A DNA stretch of 64,000 bases, from NCBI GenBank assembly GCA_003674045.1, contig PENC01000013.1:62001-126000 (forward strand). Reading direction: 5' to 3'. This DNA is from Streptomyces griseocarneus (lineage in GTDB: Bacteria > Actinomycetota > Actinomycetes > Streptomycetales > Streptomycetaceae). Positions 8,590 through 17,613 of this stretch are shown piece after piece (position 1 is the stretch's first letter; each line of letters begins with the position of its first letter). The notes under the pieces were generated by a model. That model did not search any database. It saw only the letters and a list, made by a program, of their open reading frames with translations, and had not been told where the DNA came from. The position numbers and the translations under genes were made by a program.

Positions 8590-9532
8590 CCGACGGCTCA
8601 CGGAAGGCCAGTGGAACCTGGTCTACAACGGCAACGGCGTCCACCCCGGAGCCGACTTCCTCTTCGGAACGCGCAACACCGGCTACGACCTGGTGGAGCC
8701 GTATGAGGTCACGTACGGCGATCCGGAAGTCGGCGACGTCGCACTGCCACGCGAGGACGGCATCCGGCTGGGCCAGGACCACCGGTCCACCGCAACGATC
8801 AACTTCTCGATAGGCGTCGACACCGTCGACGCCGCCCACAACGCGGTCGGCCGCTACGGCGCGAACCTCAACGCGGTCTCACGGCTCGGCCAGGCATGGC
8901 GAGCTGATGCGGTACGGCGACGGTTCGGCGAACGCGCGGTGCTGCGCACCGTACAGGGTGGGCGCGGCCGACGCTTCTATGGGCGGCCCCGCAAGTTCGC
9001 GCCCGCGGCCAGCAGGCTGAGCCGGCAGGGGCACACCACCGTCGAGGCCAGCTTCCTCGCCGCCGAGGACATCGCGTACGACGACCGGCAGCAGACCATC
9101 CGGGTGGACATGGCCCCGCCGCCTCACCGGGGGCTGATCGGCCCTTTGCGCTCGCCGTTGTCCATGGCCGGTCTGGGAGTTACCGCGGTTCCCGGTGAGA
9201 TCGTGGTCGGCGGCGACACCCCGACGTGGCCGGTGCTCACGTTCTACGGGCCGGTCGCCACGCCGCAGTGCGAGGTCCTGGGCCAGTGGAAGGTGAGCTT
9301 GAACCTGGTGCTGGACAAGGGCGAGTGGGTGCGCATCGACCCGCGGCCGCTCGCCCGCACGGTGCTGCGGAACAATGACACCTCCGTCGCCGACACCCTC
9401 GACCGGCACTCGCCGCTCCTGGCCGACATGCAGCTGCCCCTGGGCCAGCACGACGTGGTCCTGCGGGGCCGGGACGACACCGGCACCTCGTACCTGACGG
9501 CGTCGTGGCGCAACGCCTACTCCTACCTGTAG
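8582..9532 (+). CDS. distal tail (Dit-like) protein
   Basis: 316 residues, ATG overlapping the end of the tape measure gene by 8 nt, which indicates translational coupling. The N-terminus (WNLVYNGNGVHPGADFLFGT) and the beta-rich C-terminal half (VGGDTPTWPVLTFYGPVATP) resemble siphovirus tail proteins that form the hub at the tail tip, encoded directly after the tape measure. No catalytic motif is seen. The name is assigned by position and fold-like composition. Confidence 0.65.
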   Translation: MPDRRLTEGQWNLVYNGNGVHPGADFLFGTRNTGYDLVEPYEVTYGDPEVGDVALPREDGIRLGQDHRSTATINFSIGVDTVDAAHNAVGRYGANLNAVSRLGQAWRADAVRRRFGERAVLRTVQGGRGRRFYGRPRKFAPAASRLSRQGHTTVEASFLAAEDIAYDDRQQTIRVDMAPPPHRGLIGPLRSPLSMAGLGVTAVPGEIVVGGDTPTWPVLTFYGPVATPQCEVLGQWKVSLNLVLDKGEWVRIDPRPLARTVLRNNDTSVADTLDRHSPLLADMQLPLGQHDVVLRGRDDTGTSYLTASWRNAYSYL

Positions 9533-9630
9533 AGCCACCTCCGCCGCGGGTCGGCCGACAGGTCGGGGCCACCGGCTCGCAGAGGACTGCGGGGCCCACG
9601 ACCTCGTGGGCAGAGCGTTCGCGCTGAGGG

Positions 9631-9642
9631 GGCGACGCAAGG
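9631..9642 (+). promoter_or_regulatory. SGCGACRYWARS motif, copy 4
   Basis: GGCGACGCAAGG in the 165-nt gap after the distal tail gene, 55 nt before the start at 9698. Confidence 0.5.
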
Positions 9643-9697
9643 CGCCGACGCCGGGGACAGTTCCGCGCTGGTATTCCCGAGCGCGATGGAGGACAAG

Positions 9698-10720
9698 ATG
9701 TCGTGGGACAGCGTTCCGTGGTTCACCGAAGGGGGCGCGGAGCACTCCTCCGAGATCGCGAGGGTGCTGGCGTACGCCGCTTTCTCCGGTGCGCAAGGCA
9801 TCATCGGCGGCGGTGACCTGCGGGTCCGGGCCCTGAATACCCCAGCGCCGGCCGTGCAGGTGATGCCCGGGGCGGCGGCGATCCTCAACAGGGCGCCCGG
9901 TTCCACGTATCAGGCGTACGCGGCGCGGCTCCCGATTGCTGAGGAGGTGCCGATCGCGGGGACCGGTGCCGCCGCGCGAAGTGACCTGATCGTGGCCCGC
10001 GTCGAGAACCCCTACTCGTACGGGGAGACGTGGCCGCAGCCGAAGGACAAGGCGAACGGGCCCTACGTGTTCACCCGGGTGATCAGCGGAGTGCCGAAGT
10101 CGACCACGGACGTCCGGCAGGTGCGCCCGGGGGACTCGGCGATCACGCTGGCCCGGATCGACATTCCGCCGCAGACCTCCGTCGTCACCGGTTCCATGGT
10201 CAAGAGCTTGAGGGAGATGGCCAACCCTCGTCGTCGTCGCGTCGTCCGGTCTCTTCAGGGTGTGTGGGACGAGTCCAAGATGGACGAGGTCGGCGACATC
10301 CATTATCCGGAGTTCGAGGAGTTCCCTGATGGCGCCAACTGGGATTTGGAGATTCCCGAATGGGCGTCTTCGATGACGGTGATTGCGACCTGGGCTCAGC
10401 TCGACCAGCGCAATGAGGCGGACTCTTACGGGTATCTCCAGGTAGGTGTTGGGGGTGTCGAGGGGCAGCCTGACAGCACTCCCATGCTGCTGAAGTCCCC
10501 GACGACCCGGTACAACTGTTCATTCCGTGGAGGCCAGCGCTATACGTTCGTCGCCGGTGGCATAGTAAATATTCCGGCAGCCATGCGCGGAAACGTGTAC
10601 CCGTTCATCCTTCAGGGCTCCGGCGACCCGAAGCGGAAGGGGCTGCTGGAAGCCGACGGCGGTAGCGCCGTATTCCTTGACGTCGAGTTCGTTGAGGACG
10701 CGCACGAGGATGAGATCTGA
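9698..10720 (+). CDS. minor tail / baseplate protein
   Basis: 340 residues. ATG 9698 is chosen because GGAGG lies 5 nt upstream, with an alternative ATG at 9686. Residues 1-170 (SVPWFTEGGAEHSSEIARVL ... GGGDLRVRA) match the general pattern of actinophage baseplate-type proteins that begin with an N-terminal trimerising part. The C-terminal 150 residues (SSMTVIATWAQLDQR, YTFVAGGIVNIPAAMRGN) look like a jelly-roll-like carbohydrate or receptor-binding module. The stop overlaps the next start by one base (TGATG). Function is inferred. Confidence 0.6.
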   Translation: MSWDSVPWFTEGGAEHSSEIARVLAYAAFSGAQGIIGGGDLRVRALNTPAPAVQVMPGAAAILNRAPGSTYQAYAARLPIAEEVPIAGTGAAARSDLIVARVENPYSYGETWPQPKDKANGPYVFTRVISGVPKSTTDVRQVRPGDSAITLARIDIPPQTSVVTGSMVKSLREMANPRRRRVVRSLQGVWDESKMDEVGDIHYPEFEEFPDGANWDLEIPEWASSMTVIATWAQLDQRNEADSYGYLQVGVGGVEGQPDSTPMLLKSPTTRYNCSFRGGQRYTFVAGGIVNIPAAMRGNVYPFILQGSGDPKRKGLLEADGGSAVFLDVEFVEDAHEDEI

Positions 10721-11913
10721 TGCGCGGGTGGCGGTTCATTGCCCAGCGGGCCCTGGGAGACAAACGCATCCTGGACTGGGAGGTGCCCCTCGCGCTGTCC
10801 ACGAACCCCAAGCGCGTACTGTCCGGGCCGGGCCAGATGGTCGGCACCATCGAGCCCGAATACGCGCGGATGATCGGCTCGGACGGGCTGCCAGTCCTCC
10901 AGGAGTGGGGCACCAAGGTCTACCTGGAGATCGACGGGCACATCCGATGGGGCGGGATCGTGACCGACGTCGGTTACGACGGCCCGAAGATGACCGTCAC
11001 CTGCGAAGGCTTGTCCTGCTACCCGTCCGGAATCCCCTTCGAGGACCGGATCGCATCCGGAGAACTCATCACTCCGGAAAGCAAATACATGGACAAGAAC
11101 CATGACGGCTACATTGACGGCAGCAAGCCGCGCCGGAAGATGCCGCCCGAGGCAGAGCCTTACCCGGGACCGCGCATCGACGCATTCGATGCGTTCCGGG
11201 CGATCTGGAAGCATGTCCAATCTCGCCCCTACGGAAATATCGGGCTGGCTATCGACGATCATAAATTGGGCGAGAAGCTCGGCGCAGAGGACGGAAAAGA
11301 CCCCTGGAAACTGGAGTGGTGGGACAATCCCGACTGCGGCCAGGCGCTGGATTCACTCACCAAGGACGTCCCGTTCGACTGGCTGGAGACGCACCAGTGG
11401 GCAGGAGATGGCAACGAGGTGGAGCACCGTATCCGTCTCGGGAAGCCACGCCTTGGCCGTAAGCGCGAAGACCTGCGCTTCGCCGACGGAGAGAACATCG
11501 CGGCCGTCGCCACGCCGAAGGGCATGGCGGACGAGTTCGCCAACGAAGTCGTCGTCCTCGGCGCCGGCGAGGGCCAGAAGATGAAACGCGCCCAGGTCCA
11601 TAAATTCGACGGCAGGCTCCGCCGGGTCGCTACCGTCACGGACAAGACCCTCAAGGCCGACAACGCACTGCGCACGCGCGGCGAGCAGGAGCTGGCCGGG
11701 CGGACCATGGGCGTGCAGATCCCGATGATCCAGGTCATCGACCACCCCAGCGCCAGCTTCGGCTCCTGGAACCTGGGCGACGACATCCGGGTCCAACTGC
11801 ACGTGCCGTGGGTGGGCGACGTGGACGTGTGGCATCGCATCGTCGCCGACGAGATCTCCGCCGACGGGCTGTGCACGCTCGAACTCAAGCGCAGCGACAG
11901 CTTCCACTACTGA
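10720..11913 (+). CDS. minor tail protein, Gp37-like siphovirus family
   Basis: 397 residues, start overlapping the previous stop. Features such as LALSTNPKRVLSGPGQMVGT, TVTCEGLSCYPSGIPFED and the C-terminal VPWVGDVDVWHRIVADEIS correspond to the ReqiPepy6 Gp37-like family of tail-tip proteins, which lie after Dit in Streptomyces and Rhodococcus phages and are structurally related to baseplate hub (gp27-like) proteins. No enzymatic motif is visible. It forms one transcription unit with the preceding gene and is followed by a late-type motif. Confidence 0.65.
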   Translation: MRGWRFIAQRALGDKRILDWEVPLALSTNPKRVLSGPGQMVGTIEPEYARMIGSDGLPVLQEWGTKVYLEIDGHIRWGGIVTDVGYDGPKMTVTCEGLSCYPSGIPFEDRIASGELITPESKYMDKNHDGYIDGSKPRRKMPPEAEPYPGPRIDAFDAFRAIWKHVQSRPYGNIGLAIDDHKLGEKLGAEDGKDPWKLEWWDNPDCGQALDSLTKDVPFDWLETHQWAGDGNEVEHRIRLGKPRLGRKREDLRFADGENIAAVATPKGMADEFANEVVVLGAGEGQKMKRAQVHKFDGRLRRVATVTDKTLKADNALRTRGEQELAGRTMGVQIPMIQVIDHPSASFGSWNLGDDIRVQLHVPWVGDVDVWHRIVADEISADGLCTLELKRSDSFHY

Positions 11914-11931
11914 CGTGAGCTGCGCTCGCAA

Positions 11932-11943
11932 CGCGACGTTAGC
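11932..11943 (+). promoter_or_regulatory. SGCGACRYWARS motif, copy 5
   Basis: CGCGACGTTAGC, identical to copy 2, 26 nt before the ATG at 11970. Confidence 0.5.
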
Positions 11944-11969
11944 CGTCCCGGTCCCGTCAGCTACGGCGC

Positions 11970-14564
11970 ATGGTCAACTCGTTGGATGCGCAGGTCGAAG
12001 CGAGGCGCGCGGCACGCCTGTTCGCCGACTACGACCGTCGGCTGCAAGCCCTCGAACGCACTGCCCAGAGCGCCTACTCCTCGATCGAGGGCGGGGCGCT
12101 GGACATCTTCGACAACGACGGGGTGCTGCGGGGCACCGTCGGCATGCAGACCGACGGCACGGTCGGGGTCGTCCCGCACAATGCCCCGCCCCCGCCCATC
12201 CCCACCGCCCCACTGGTCCAGCCAGCGCTCGCCGGGCTGACCATCGCGTGGGACGGGGAATGGGAAAACGCCTACCGAGCCCCCCTCGACTTCGCCCGCG
12301 TGCAGGTCCACATCGGCTCGAACGAGGGCTTCGATCCCAGCCCGCAGACCCTCAAGGCCGCGATCACCAACACCGGCGGCGGAGGCGTCACGCTCGCGAG
12401 CGAGAGCTACACGCCGGTGTGGGTGCGGCTGATCGGCGTGAACGCCGCCGAAGTCACCGGTCTGCCGTCAGCCGCGGTGCAAGCCGTCCCGCGTAAAGCC
12501 GTCGGCCAGGACATGCTCGACGGGATCGTCACCGACCTCCAACTCGCCGAGCAGGCCGTGACCGCCGCGAAGGTCGCCGCGGGCGCCATCGATGAGAACG
12601 CGCTCGCCAACGCCGCGGTGACGACGGACAAGATCGCCGCCGCGGCTGTGACCGCCCGGGAGATCGCGGCGGCCACGATCACCGGCGGCCACCTGGCCGC
12701 CGCAACGATCCAGGCAGGCAACCTCGCGGTCGACGCCGTGGCGGCCGGGAAGATCGCCGCCGACGCGGTCACCGCGCGCGAGATCAAGGCCCTGGCCGTC
12801 ACCACCGACAAGCTCGCCGTGAACGCGGTGGACGCCACCCGCATCCAGGCCGGAGCCATCGACGCCACCCACCTGAAAGCCGGGTCGGTCACCGCCGACA
12901 AGCTGAGCATCGGGGTCAACGGCAACCTCATCCCTGACTCCTCGTTCGAGACCGAATACGTGGCGGGCCGTCTCGCCGGGCGCAGCGACGCCGCCGTGAT
13001 GCCGATCGGCAACCGCTCCGCCCGAGCCCTGGTTTTCACCCTCGACGCAGCGTCCGGCCGGACGCTGGAGTACGAGCCGTTCCCGGTCACTGCCGGAGAG
13101 CGGTACTGGGCTGCGTTCGACGCGAAAGCCGGAACCGACTTCGTCAGCAACGGCCGGGCACAGCTCGCCCTGCAATGGCTCAGCACCGACGGCACCCTCT
13201 TGGAGGCCAGTGCGACCAGCGCCAGCAGCCTCAAGGCGGACGACACCTGGCGACGGGAATCGTCCGTGCTCATCGCCCCCGCCGCGGCCGCCGCCTGCCG
13301 CCCGCAGCTCCAGGCCCCATCCGGCAAGGGGAAGGTGTGGTTCGACAACGTCGAGCTGCGTCCGGTGCTGTCCTCGGCCACAGGCGGGGAGCGCGCGGAG
13401 GTATCCCCCGAGGGGCTGCGTATCTACGACAGCGAGGGCGAGGAGGCCGTCTGCCTGATCAGCGGGCGGCCGAACTACCTGACCCTGGCCGACAACGGGA
13501 GCCCGGTCGCCACGATCGACCAGTACGGCCGCGGCGCCTTTCAAGATGTCGCCGTGGCCGGACGGCTGACCGTGGGCGGAGACGACCTCGGCACGATCCT
13601 GGGCCGCCTGCCGCGCGGCGTCGTCGCGCAGAGCCCCATCCTCTCCACCGTCTCCACCACCGGTACCGAAATGGGCCTGATGGAGCTGGCCTTCTCCGCC
13701 GACGCCTCGCGCCTGTACCGGATCGTCCTCGACTGCTACGCCAACCCCTCGGTCACGGGCGGCGAGATCCAGCTTCGGCTGCGCGACGGCGGAACGAACG
13801 CGCCGACGATCAGCTCCCCGCAGATCCAGTCGGTCATCAACCCGATCGCTGGCCCCGACTGGGCCCGGGTACGCCTGGAAGTGATCAAGACAGGCGCCGC
13901 CCTCGGGGCGGGCAGTCACCGCCTCCTGTCAACCTTCTGCAACGCCAACGGTCCCTCGGGCCAGTCGATGGCGATCTTCGGCGGCGAGTACTACCCCGGC
14001 GTGATGTACGTGGAGGACGTCGGCCCCGCGGTGTCCGCCACGGGCATCTACAACCGGGGCGGGGCGAGCGCGAAGCCCGCCCCGCAGACGTACACCAAGG
14101 TCTACGACGCGACGTGGTCCGGCTCGTACGCCAACCGCGGCTCGTACAACTCGTACTACGGCAACAAGATGATCCAGGGCTACTACTCGGCCAACAACGG
14201 CATGCAGGCCGCCCTGGCTGGCTTCGGACCGGACATGGCGTCCGATCTGAGCGGAGCGCAGCTCGTCCGCGCCGAGGTCTACCTGTACTACGAGACTTGG
14301 TATGCCAACTCCGGTGGCGAGGCCGTCATCAAGACGCACAGCCACACGTCAAGACCCTCGTCGTTCTCCACCGACTCCAAGTCCGTCACCGCGAGTTTCG
14401 CGAAGAACGAGGGCCGCTGGGTGGACATCACCGGAATCTTCAACCCGAGCTGGTTCCGCGGCATCTCCCTGGACCCCAACTCCAGCTCGTCCACCTACTA
14501 CGGGCGAGCCCACGGCTACGGCGACACCAACCCCCCACGCCTTCGCATCACATACATCAAGTAA
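11970..14564 (+). CDS. tail fibre-like minor tail protein
   Basis: 864 residues. Residues about 170-310 hold a run of near-identical short repeats (AVTTDKIAAAAVTAREIAAA, then GHLAAATIQAGNLAVDAVAA and so on), the collagen-like or beta-helical pattern of phage fibres. Next is a carbohydrate-binding-like domain (about 315-460) containing NLIPDSSFETEYVAGRLAG, a linker, and a Gly/Tyr/Ser-rich C-terminal domain with SYNSYYGNKMIQGYYSANNG and a terminal NPPRLRITYIK strand. This domain order fits a receptor-binding fibre. The specific host ligand cannot be deduced. Confidence 0.75.
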   Translation: MVNSLDAQVEARRAARLFADYDRRLQALERTAQSAYSSIEGGALDIFDNDGVLRGTVGMQTDGTVGVVPHNAPPPPIPTAPLVQPALAGLTIAWDGEWENAYRAPLDFARVQVHIGSNEGFDPSPQTLKAAITNTGGGGVTLASESYTPVWVRLIGVNAAEVTGLPSAAVQAVPRKAVGQDMLDGIVTDLQLAEQAVTAAKVAAGAIDENALANAAVTTDKIAAAAVTAREIAAATITGGHLAAATIQAGNLAVDAVAAGKIAADAVTAREIKALAVTTDKLAVNAVDATRIQAGAIDATHLKAGSVTADKLSIGVNGNLIPDSSFETEYVAGRLAGRSDAAVMPIGNRSARALVFTLDAASGRTLEYEPFPVTAGERYWAAFDAKAGTDFVSNGRAQLALQWLSTDGTLLEASATSASSLKADDTWRRESSVLIAPAAAAACRPQLQAPSGKGKVWFDNVELRPVLSSATGGERAEVSPEGLRIYDSEGEEAVCLISGRPNYLTLADNGSPVATIDQYGRGAFQDVAVAGRLTVGGDDLGTILGRLPRGVVAQSPILSTVSTTGTEMGLMELAFSADASRLYRIVLDCYANPSVTGGEIQLRLRDGGTNAPTISSPQIQSVINPIAGPDWARVRLEVIKTGAALGAGSHRLLSTFCNANGPSGQSMAIFGGEYYPGVMYVEDVGPAVSATGIYNRGGASAKPAPQTYTKVYDATWSGSYANRGSYNSYYGNKMIQGYYSANNGMQAALAGFGPDMASDLSGAQLVRAEVYLYYETWYANSGGEAVIKTHSHTSRPSSFSTDSKSVTASFAKNEGRWVDITGIFNPSWFRGISLDPNSSSSTYYGRAHGYGDTNPPRLRITYIK

Positions 14565-14598
14565 TCCCCCGCCCCGCGAAAGGAATCCCGCACCCGCC

Positions 14599-14973
14599 AT
14601 GGCATCCGCCCCACTGCTCACCCAGCACGTTCTGGCCGCGACGCCCGCCTTCCAGCACCGCGTCCGCATGGCCTTCTCCCACGTCGCCCAGGAAGTTTGC
14701 CGAGAAGACCCCACCACCCCCGGGCACGACCTGCGCTACGCCCTCGCCCGGACCGTTTTCAACCCCTCGGACCTGAGTGCCCCCGGCTTCGCACCGGCCA
14801 TCGCCACCACCCGCCGGGTAGCAGCCGCCGCGCAGGCCGCCTACGACGGGACCTCGGGCGCCAGCGCCGAAAGCGGGGTGAGCGACGAGCTGATCGTGGA
14901 GGCGGTGCGCCAGATGTGGAACTACGCCTGCGGCTGGGTTCCGGGAAGCAACGGACAGCCCGAAGGCCCGTGA
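14599..14973 (+). CDS. phage protein of unknown function after the fibre gene
   Basis: 124 residues, ATG 14599 behind AAAGGAA. A helical, soluble protein (APLLTQHVLAATPAFQHRVR, SDELIVEAVRQMWNYACGW) with a single conserved-looking tryptophan-rich end. Small proteins of this kind often lie between fibre and lysis genes in Streptomyces phages, but I recognise no domain. A tail accessory or chaperone role is possible. Confidence 0.55.
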   Translation: MASAPLLTQHVLAATPAFQHRVRMAFSHVAQEVCREDPTTPGHDLRYALARTVFNPSDLSAPGFAPAIATTRRVAAAAQAAYDGTSGASAESGVSDELIVEAVRQMWNYACGWVPGSNGQPEGP

Positions 14974-14983
14974 CCGCGGAGCA

Positions 14984-14995
14984 CGCGACATAAGG
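14984..14995 (+). promoter_or_regulatory. SGCGACRYWARS motif, copy 6
   Basis: CGCGACATAAGG between the gene ending at 14973 and the membrane protein gene starting at 15094 (98 nt). Confidence 0.45.
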
Positions 14996-15093
14996 GCTCG
15001 CCCGGCACCACGGTGACCAGCGCGGAGAGCCACGGGCCCGCGCCCCCTGGCTCTCCCGCTCGCCCTACTGATGGAACCGATGAGGAGGCGCCC

Positions 15094-15522
15094 GTGGAAT
15101 GGCTCGTCTCTATGGCGCCCGTCCTCACGCCCCTCTGCGGCATGACCGGCGTCCTGGGCGGCGCGTGGCTGGTACACCGGCAGACCAAGCGTAAAAACGA
15201 CAGCGAGGCGAATATCGCCGAGTCGCAAACGTTCATCGCAGCCGTCACGACGGTCACTGAGGGGTTCACCGGCCTCCTTGAGCAGCAGCGGGTGGTGCAC
15301 GCCCAAACCCTGGAACGGGTCACGACCCTCGAAGCCCGGCAGATCGATCTCGAGCGGAAGGTCGAGACCCTCCAGGAGGAACAGCGCCAGTGGCGGCGCT
15401 GGAAAGCCGCGGCCATCGACTACATCCGTCACCTCCGCGCCCTGGTGCTCAAGGAGCACGACCAGCCGCCGGTCCCGCCCCGCGAGATCGCGGACGACCT
15501 CGACGAGAGAACGAGCGACTGA
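15094..15522 (+). CDS. membrane-anchored coiled-coil protein, lysis region
   Basis: 142 residues from GTG 15094, which has GAGGAGG 6 nt upstream; an in-frame GTG at 15013 lacks such a site. One N-terminal membrane segment (MAPVLTPLCGMTGVLGGAWL) is followed by a basic stop-transfer stretch and a coiled coil (about residues 55-115, LERVTTLEARQIDLERKVET). This layout, next to a holin-like gene, resembles actinophage accessory lysis proteins or type II holins. The acidic C-terminus ends REIADDLDERTSD. Function is inferred from topology and position. Confidence 0.6.
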   Translation: MEWLVSMAPVLTPLCGMTGVLGGAWLVHRQTKRKNDSEANIAESQTFIAAVTTVTEGFTGLLEQQRVVHAQTLERVTTLEARQIDLERKVETLQEEQRQWRRWKAAAIDYIRHLRALVLKEHDQPPVPPREIADDLDERTSD

Positions 15523-15531
15523 TGATCAGCG

Positions 15532-15543
15532 GGCGACACAAGC
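15532..15543 (+). promoter_or_regulatory. SGCGACRYWARS motif, copy 7
   Basis: GGCGACACAAGC, 57 nt before the ATG of the holin-like gene at 15601. Confidence 0.5.
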
Positions 15544-15600
15544 CCGCCGACGCGTGCACAGTCCGGCCTTCCGACACACACCCGAGAAGGGCTGGACTCC

Positions 15601-15921
15601 ATGACAACGCTCGAATCCATCTCCACCGGCGCCCAGGTGGGCGCGCTCCTGCCGCTGCTCACCGCGATCGTGCAGCGCCCGGCCTGGTCGGCGGAGGTGA
15701 AGAAGATGGTCGCCGTCGCCCTCGCCCTGGTCGCGGGCGTCGTCACCGTGGCGGCGTCCGGCGGCTGGGCACAGTTCCAGCACGGCACCCTCACCTTCGC
15801 CACGCTCACCGCCGTCCTTGCCGCCTCCCAGACCACGTACGACCTGCTCTGGAAGCCGAGCAAGCTCGCCCCGGTGATCGAGTCGGTCACCAGCCCGAAG
15901 CCCTCGGGCCAGGCCGGATAG
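15601..15921 (+). CDS. holin-like protein
   Basis: 106 residues with GAGAAGGG upstream. Three hydrophobic stretches are visible: near 10-25 (GAQVGALLPLLTAIV), 37-56 (MVAVALALVAGVVTVAASGG) and 63-82 (GTLTFATLTAVLAASQTTYD). A short polar C-terminus follows. Size and topology match small phage holins, which permeabilise the inner membrane at the end of infection. The endolysin gene is not adjacent but about 12 kb away at 28344, sharing the same upstream motif type. Confidence 0.65.
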   Translation: MTTLESISTGAQVGALLPLLTAIVQRPAWSAEVKKMVAVALALVAGVVTVAASGGWAQFQHGTLTFATLTAVLAASQTTYDLLWKPSKLAPVIESVTSPKPSGQAG

Positions 15922-16240
15922 CACTGCGGCCGGTAACCCCGCCGGGATGCCGGCAGGTATCATCCGCATCAAGGTGGCCGCTTCGCCGCCGAACCCACTG
16001 CGTTGAGGGTTGCTGCTGGTCCCGGGGAGTTTGGTTCTTCCTTTCCTCCTGGGTCTGGCCAGCAGACACACAGCCCGAGACCACTGCGCGCGTGTAGAGC
16101 GTCCAGGGCCGGAGAGTGGTTGCTCCTGCGATGACCCGGCACACGGAGTGGGTTCGGTTGCGAGGCGGCCATCGCCTACTAGACGCCAGCCGCCGCGTGC
16201 GGCACCACGGCTTGAGCAGCGATCAGGAGGAACCGCGGGG
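15922..16240. other. intergenic stretch without a supported gene
   Basis: 319 nt between the holin-like gene and the gene at 16241. It contains short G/C hairpins and a patch of lower GC (around 16010-16070), but no frame with both a start and RBS and coding character. No late-type motif was seen here. A regulatory or small-RNA role cannot be excluded. Confidence 0.4.
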
Positions 16241-17077
16241 ATGGCCGATGCGCAGCCGCCTGCCGAGAAGGTCACGGCAGAGGTCAAGCGTCTGAAGGAG
16301 ATGTCTCACCAGGCGTTCTTCGAGGCGTGGATCACGTACGTACAAGGCGTCGCCGACAGGCGGGCCCCCGCGCGCGAGGTACAGGCCGCGGCGTTCTGCT
16401 CCCAGGGCTTGGCCAGCCGTACGCTCACCGCAGCCGACCGCGCCGCCCGCGAGCTCAAGACGGCAGTCGCGCGACGGGACGGCGAGTCGAAGCGGGACCA
16501 CCAAGCCCGCATCCGCGACTTCCGGCAGCAGCTCCAGGACGCACGAGACCCCGTCGTGACCGCGGTGGAGGACTTGGCCGCGGACGAGGCAGAGTACCTG
16601 GCGCAGCTCGACGACGAGGCGTTCGCCGAGGAGTGGTCGGCGTTCGTCCGAGAGGCCGCCGGCAGCTCGCGGTCCGGCCGTGACTACGTCCAGGGCCTGG
16701 CGTTCCGCTCCCCAGAGGTGGCCCCGCGCACGCAGGCCCTCGCTGTGCAGATGATGCGGAACCCGGGGGACTTCCTGCCAGAGGTGGAAGGCGAGTCCCG
16801 CAAGGCGCATCAGGCGCGCGTCACGCAGCTCCGCTCGCGGTTGGAGGCGGAGCTCCGGTTCCTCCAGTACACCCTGAACTACGCGGTGGCGCGGTGGGGA
16901 CGGATGCCGACCGCGCCGAACTACCGTCTTCAGGCGATGCGGCTCCTCGCCGAGAAGTACCCGGAGGAGTTCTCCCGGTTGCGCAACGCGGTACGCAACG
17001 ATGCGCGGCAGGCGCGCGAGGAAGTACAGCAGCAGCGGCGCGCCGAGCGCCGACCGCAGGCGCGCTCGGCGAACTGA
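16241..17077 (+). CDS. phage protein with internal duplication, unknown
   Basis: 278 residues, ATG 16241 with AGGAGG upstream. Very charged and helical. Two tandem units of about 105 residues are recognisable: MSHQAFFEAWITYVQGVADR ... GESKRDHQARIRDFRQQL, and LDDEAFAEEWSAFVREAAGS ... GESRKAHQARVTQLRSRL. Each contains an AF-x-E-x-W start, an R-x-(V)-Q/Y block and an HQAR end. The C-terminus is Arg/Gln-rich, suggesting nucleic-acid contact. No family is recognised. It is the last rightward gene before the convergent palindrome-rich region. Confidence 0.6.
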   Translation: MADAQPPAEKVTAEVKRLKEMSHQAFFEAWITYVQGVADRRAPAREVQAAAFCSQGLASRTLTAADRAARELKTAVARRDGESKRDHQARIRDFRQQLQDARDPVVTAVEDLAADEAEYLAQLDDEAFAEEWSAFVREAAGSSRSGRDYVQGLAFRSPEVAPRTQALAVQMMRNPGDFLPEVEGESRKAHQARVTQLRSRLEAELRFLQYTLNYAVARWGRMPTAPNYRLQAMRLLAEKYPEEFSRLRNAVRNDARQAREEVQQQRRAERRPQARSAN

Positions 17078-17097
17078 CAACGCGCTTGCGCCCCCCG

Positions 17098-17122
17098 GGG
17101 CGCGCCCGGTCCGGGCGCGCCC
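17098..17122 (+). terminator. G/C hairpin after the last late gene
   Basis: Two copies of GGGCGCGCCC separated by GGTCC can pair as a 10-bp stem, followed by TTCTTC. It starts about 20 nt after the stop at 17077. Each arm is itself palindromic, so the two arms are also part of the GGCGCGCC array. Confidence 0.5.
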
Positions 17123-17594
17123 TTCTTCATGCCCGCGCGCCCGCGCCATCGTGGCGCGCCCCCCGTCCGGCCGTGACGCGGCCTTCCAGGCCAGGCCACG
17201 CACGCGCCACCCGGCTCCGGCCACAAGCGGACCAGGCGCGCCCGAGCATGGCGCGCGGGAAGAATCCGCAGGTCAGCCTATGGCGCGCCAATCAGGAGCG
17301 CGCGCTTCCCAGTGCGGGGCGCGCCTGGGGGGCGCCACCGGATGCCGACGCGCCTCTCCTGTCGCGCCGAGTCGGGCGGGCGCGCCACCCGGCGCGCGTG
17401 GTGGCGAAGGCGCGCTACTCCCTGGAGGCGCGGAGGCGCGCCGCCACAGCCACCCGCGGAGCCAGGTGGCGCGCCCTGGTCACGGCAAGGCGCGCCCGCA
17501 CGACGGCCGGAGGCGCGCAGGCGCGCCTCCGGCAGGTGGCGTGACATGACGCGCGGAGCGCGCCTCACCCTGGCGGGAGCGGGAGAGGCGCGCC
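17099..17594. repeat. array of twelve GGCGCGCC palindromes
   Basis: Exact GGCGCGCC octamers begin at 17099, 17114, 17153, 17235, 17282, 17318, 17379, 17435, 17468, 17489, 17520 and 17587. Further GCGCGC hexamers lie between. At about 70 percent GC, roughly 0.1 copies would be expected in 500 bp. Spacing is irregular (15-82 nt) and no frame across it looks like a normal gene. It fills the convergent gap between the late genes and the leftward early module. A protein-binding, replication or packaging-related site is a hypothesis only. Confidence 0.7.
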
Positions 17595-17613
17595 CGGAGC
17601 GCGTCAGCTCATG

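Noticed and set aside
15887-16144. Minus-strand 85-codon frame between the holin-like gene and the repeat protein
   Set aside because: No RBS and no continuity with neighbouring genes; opposite to the late transcription direction.
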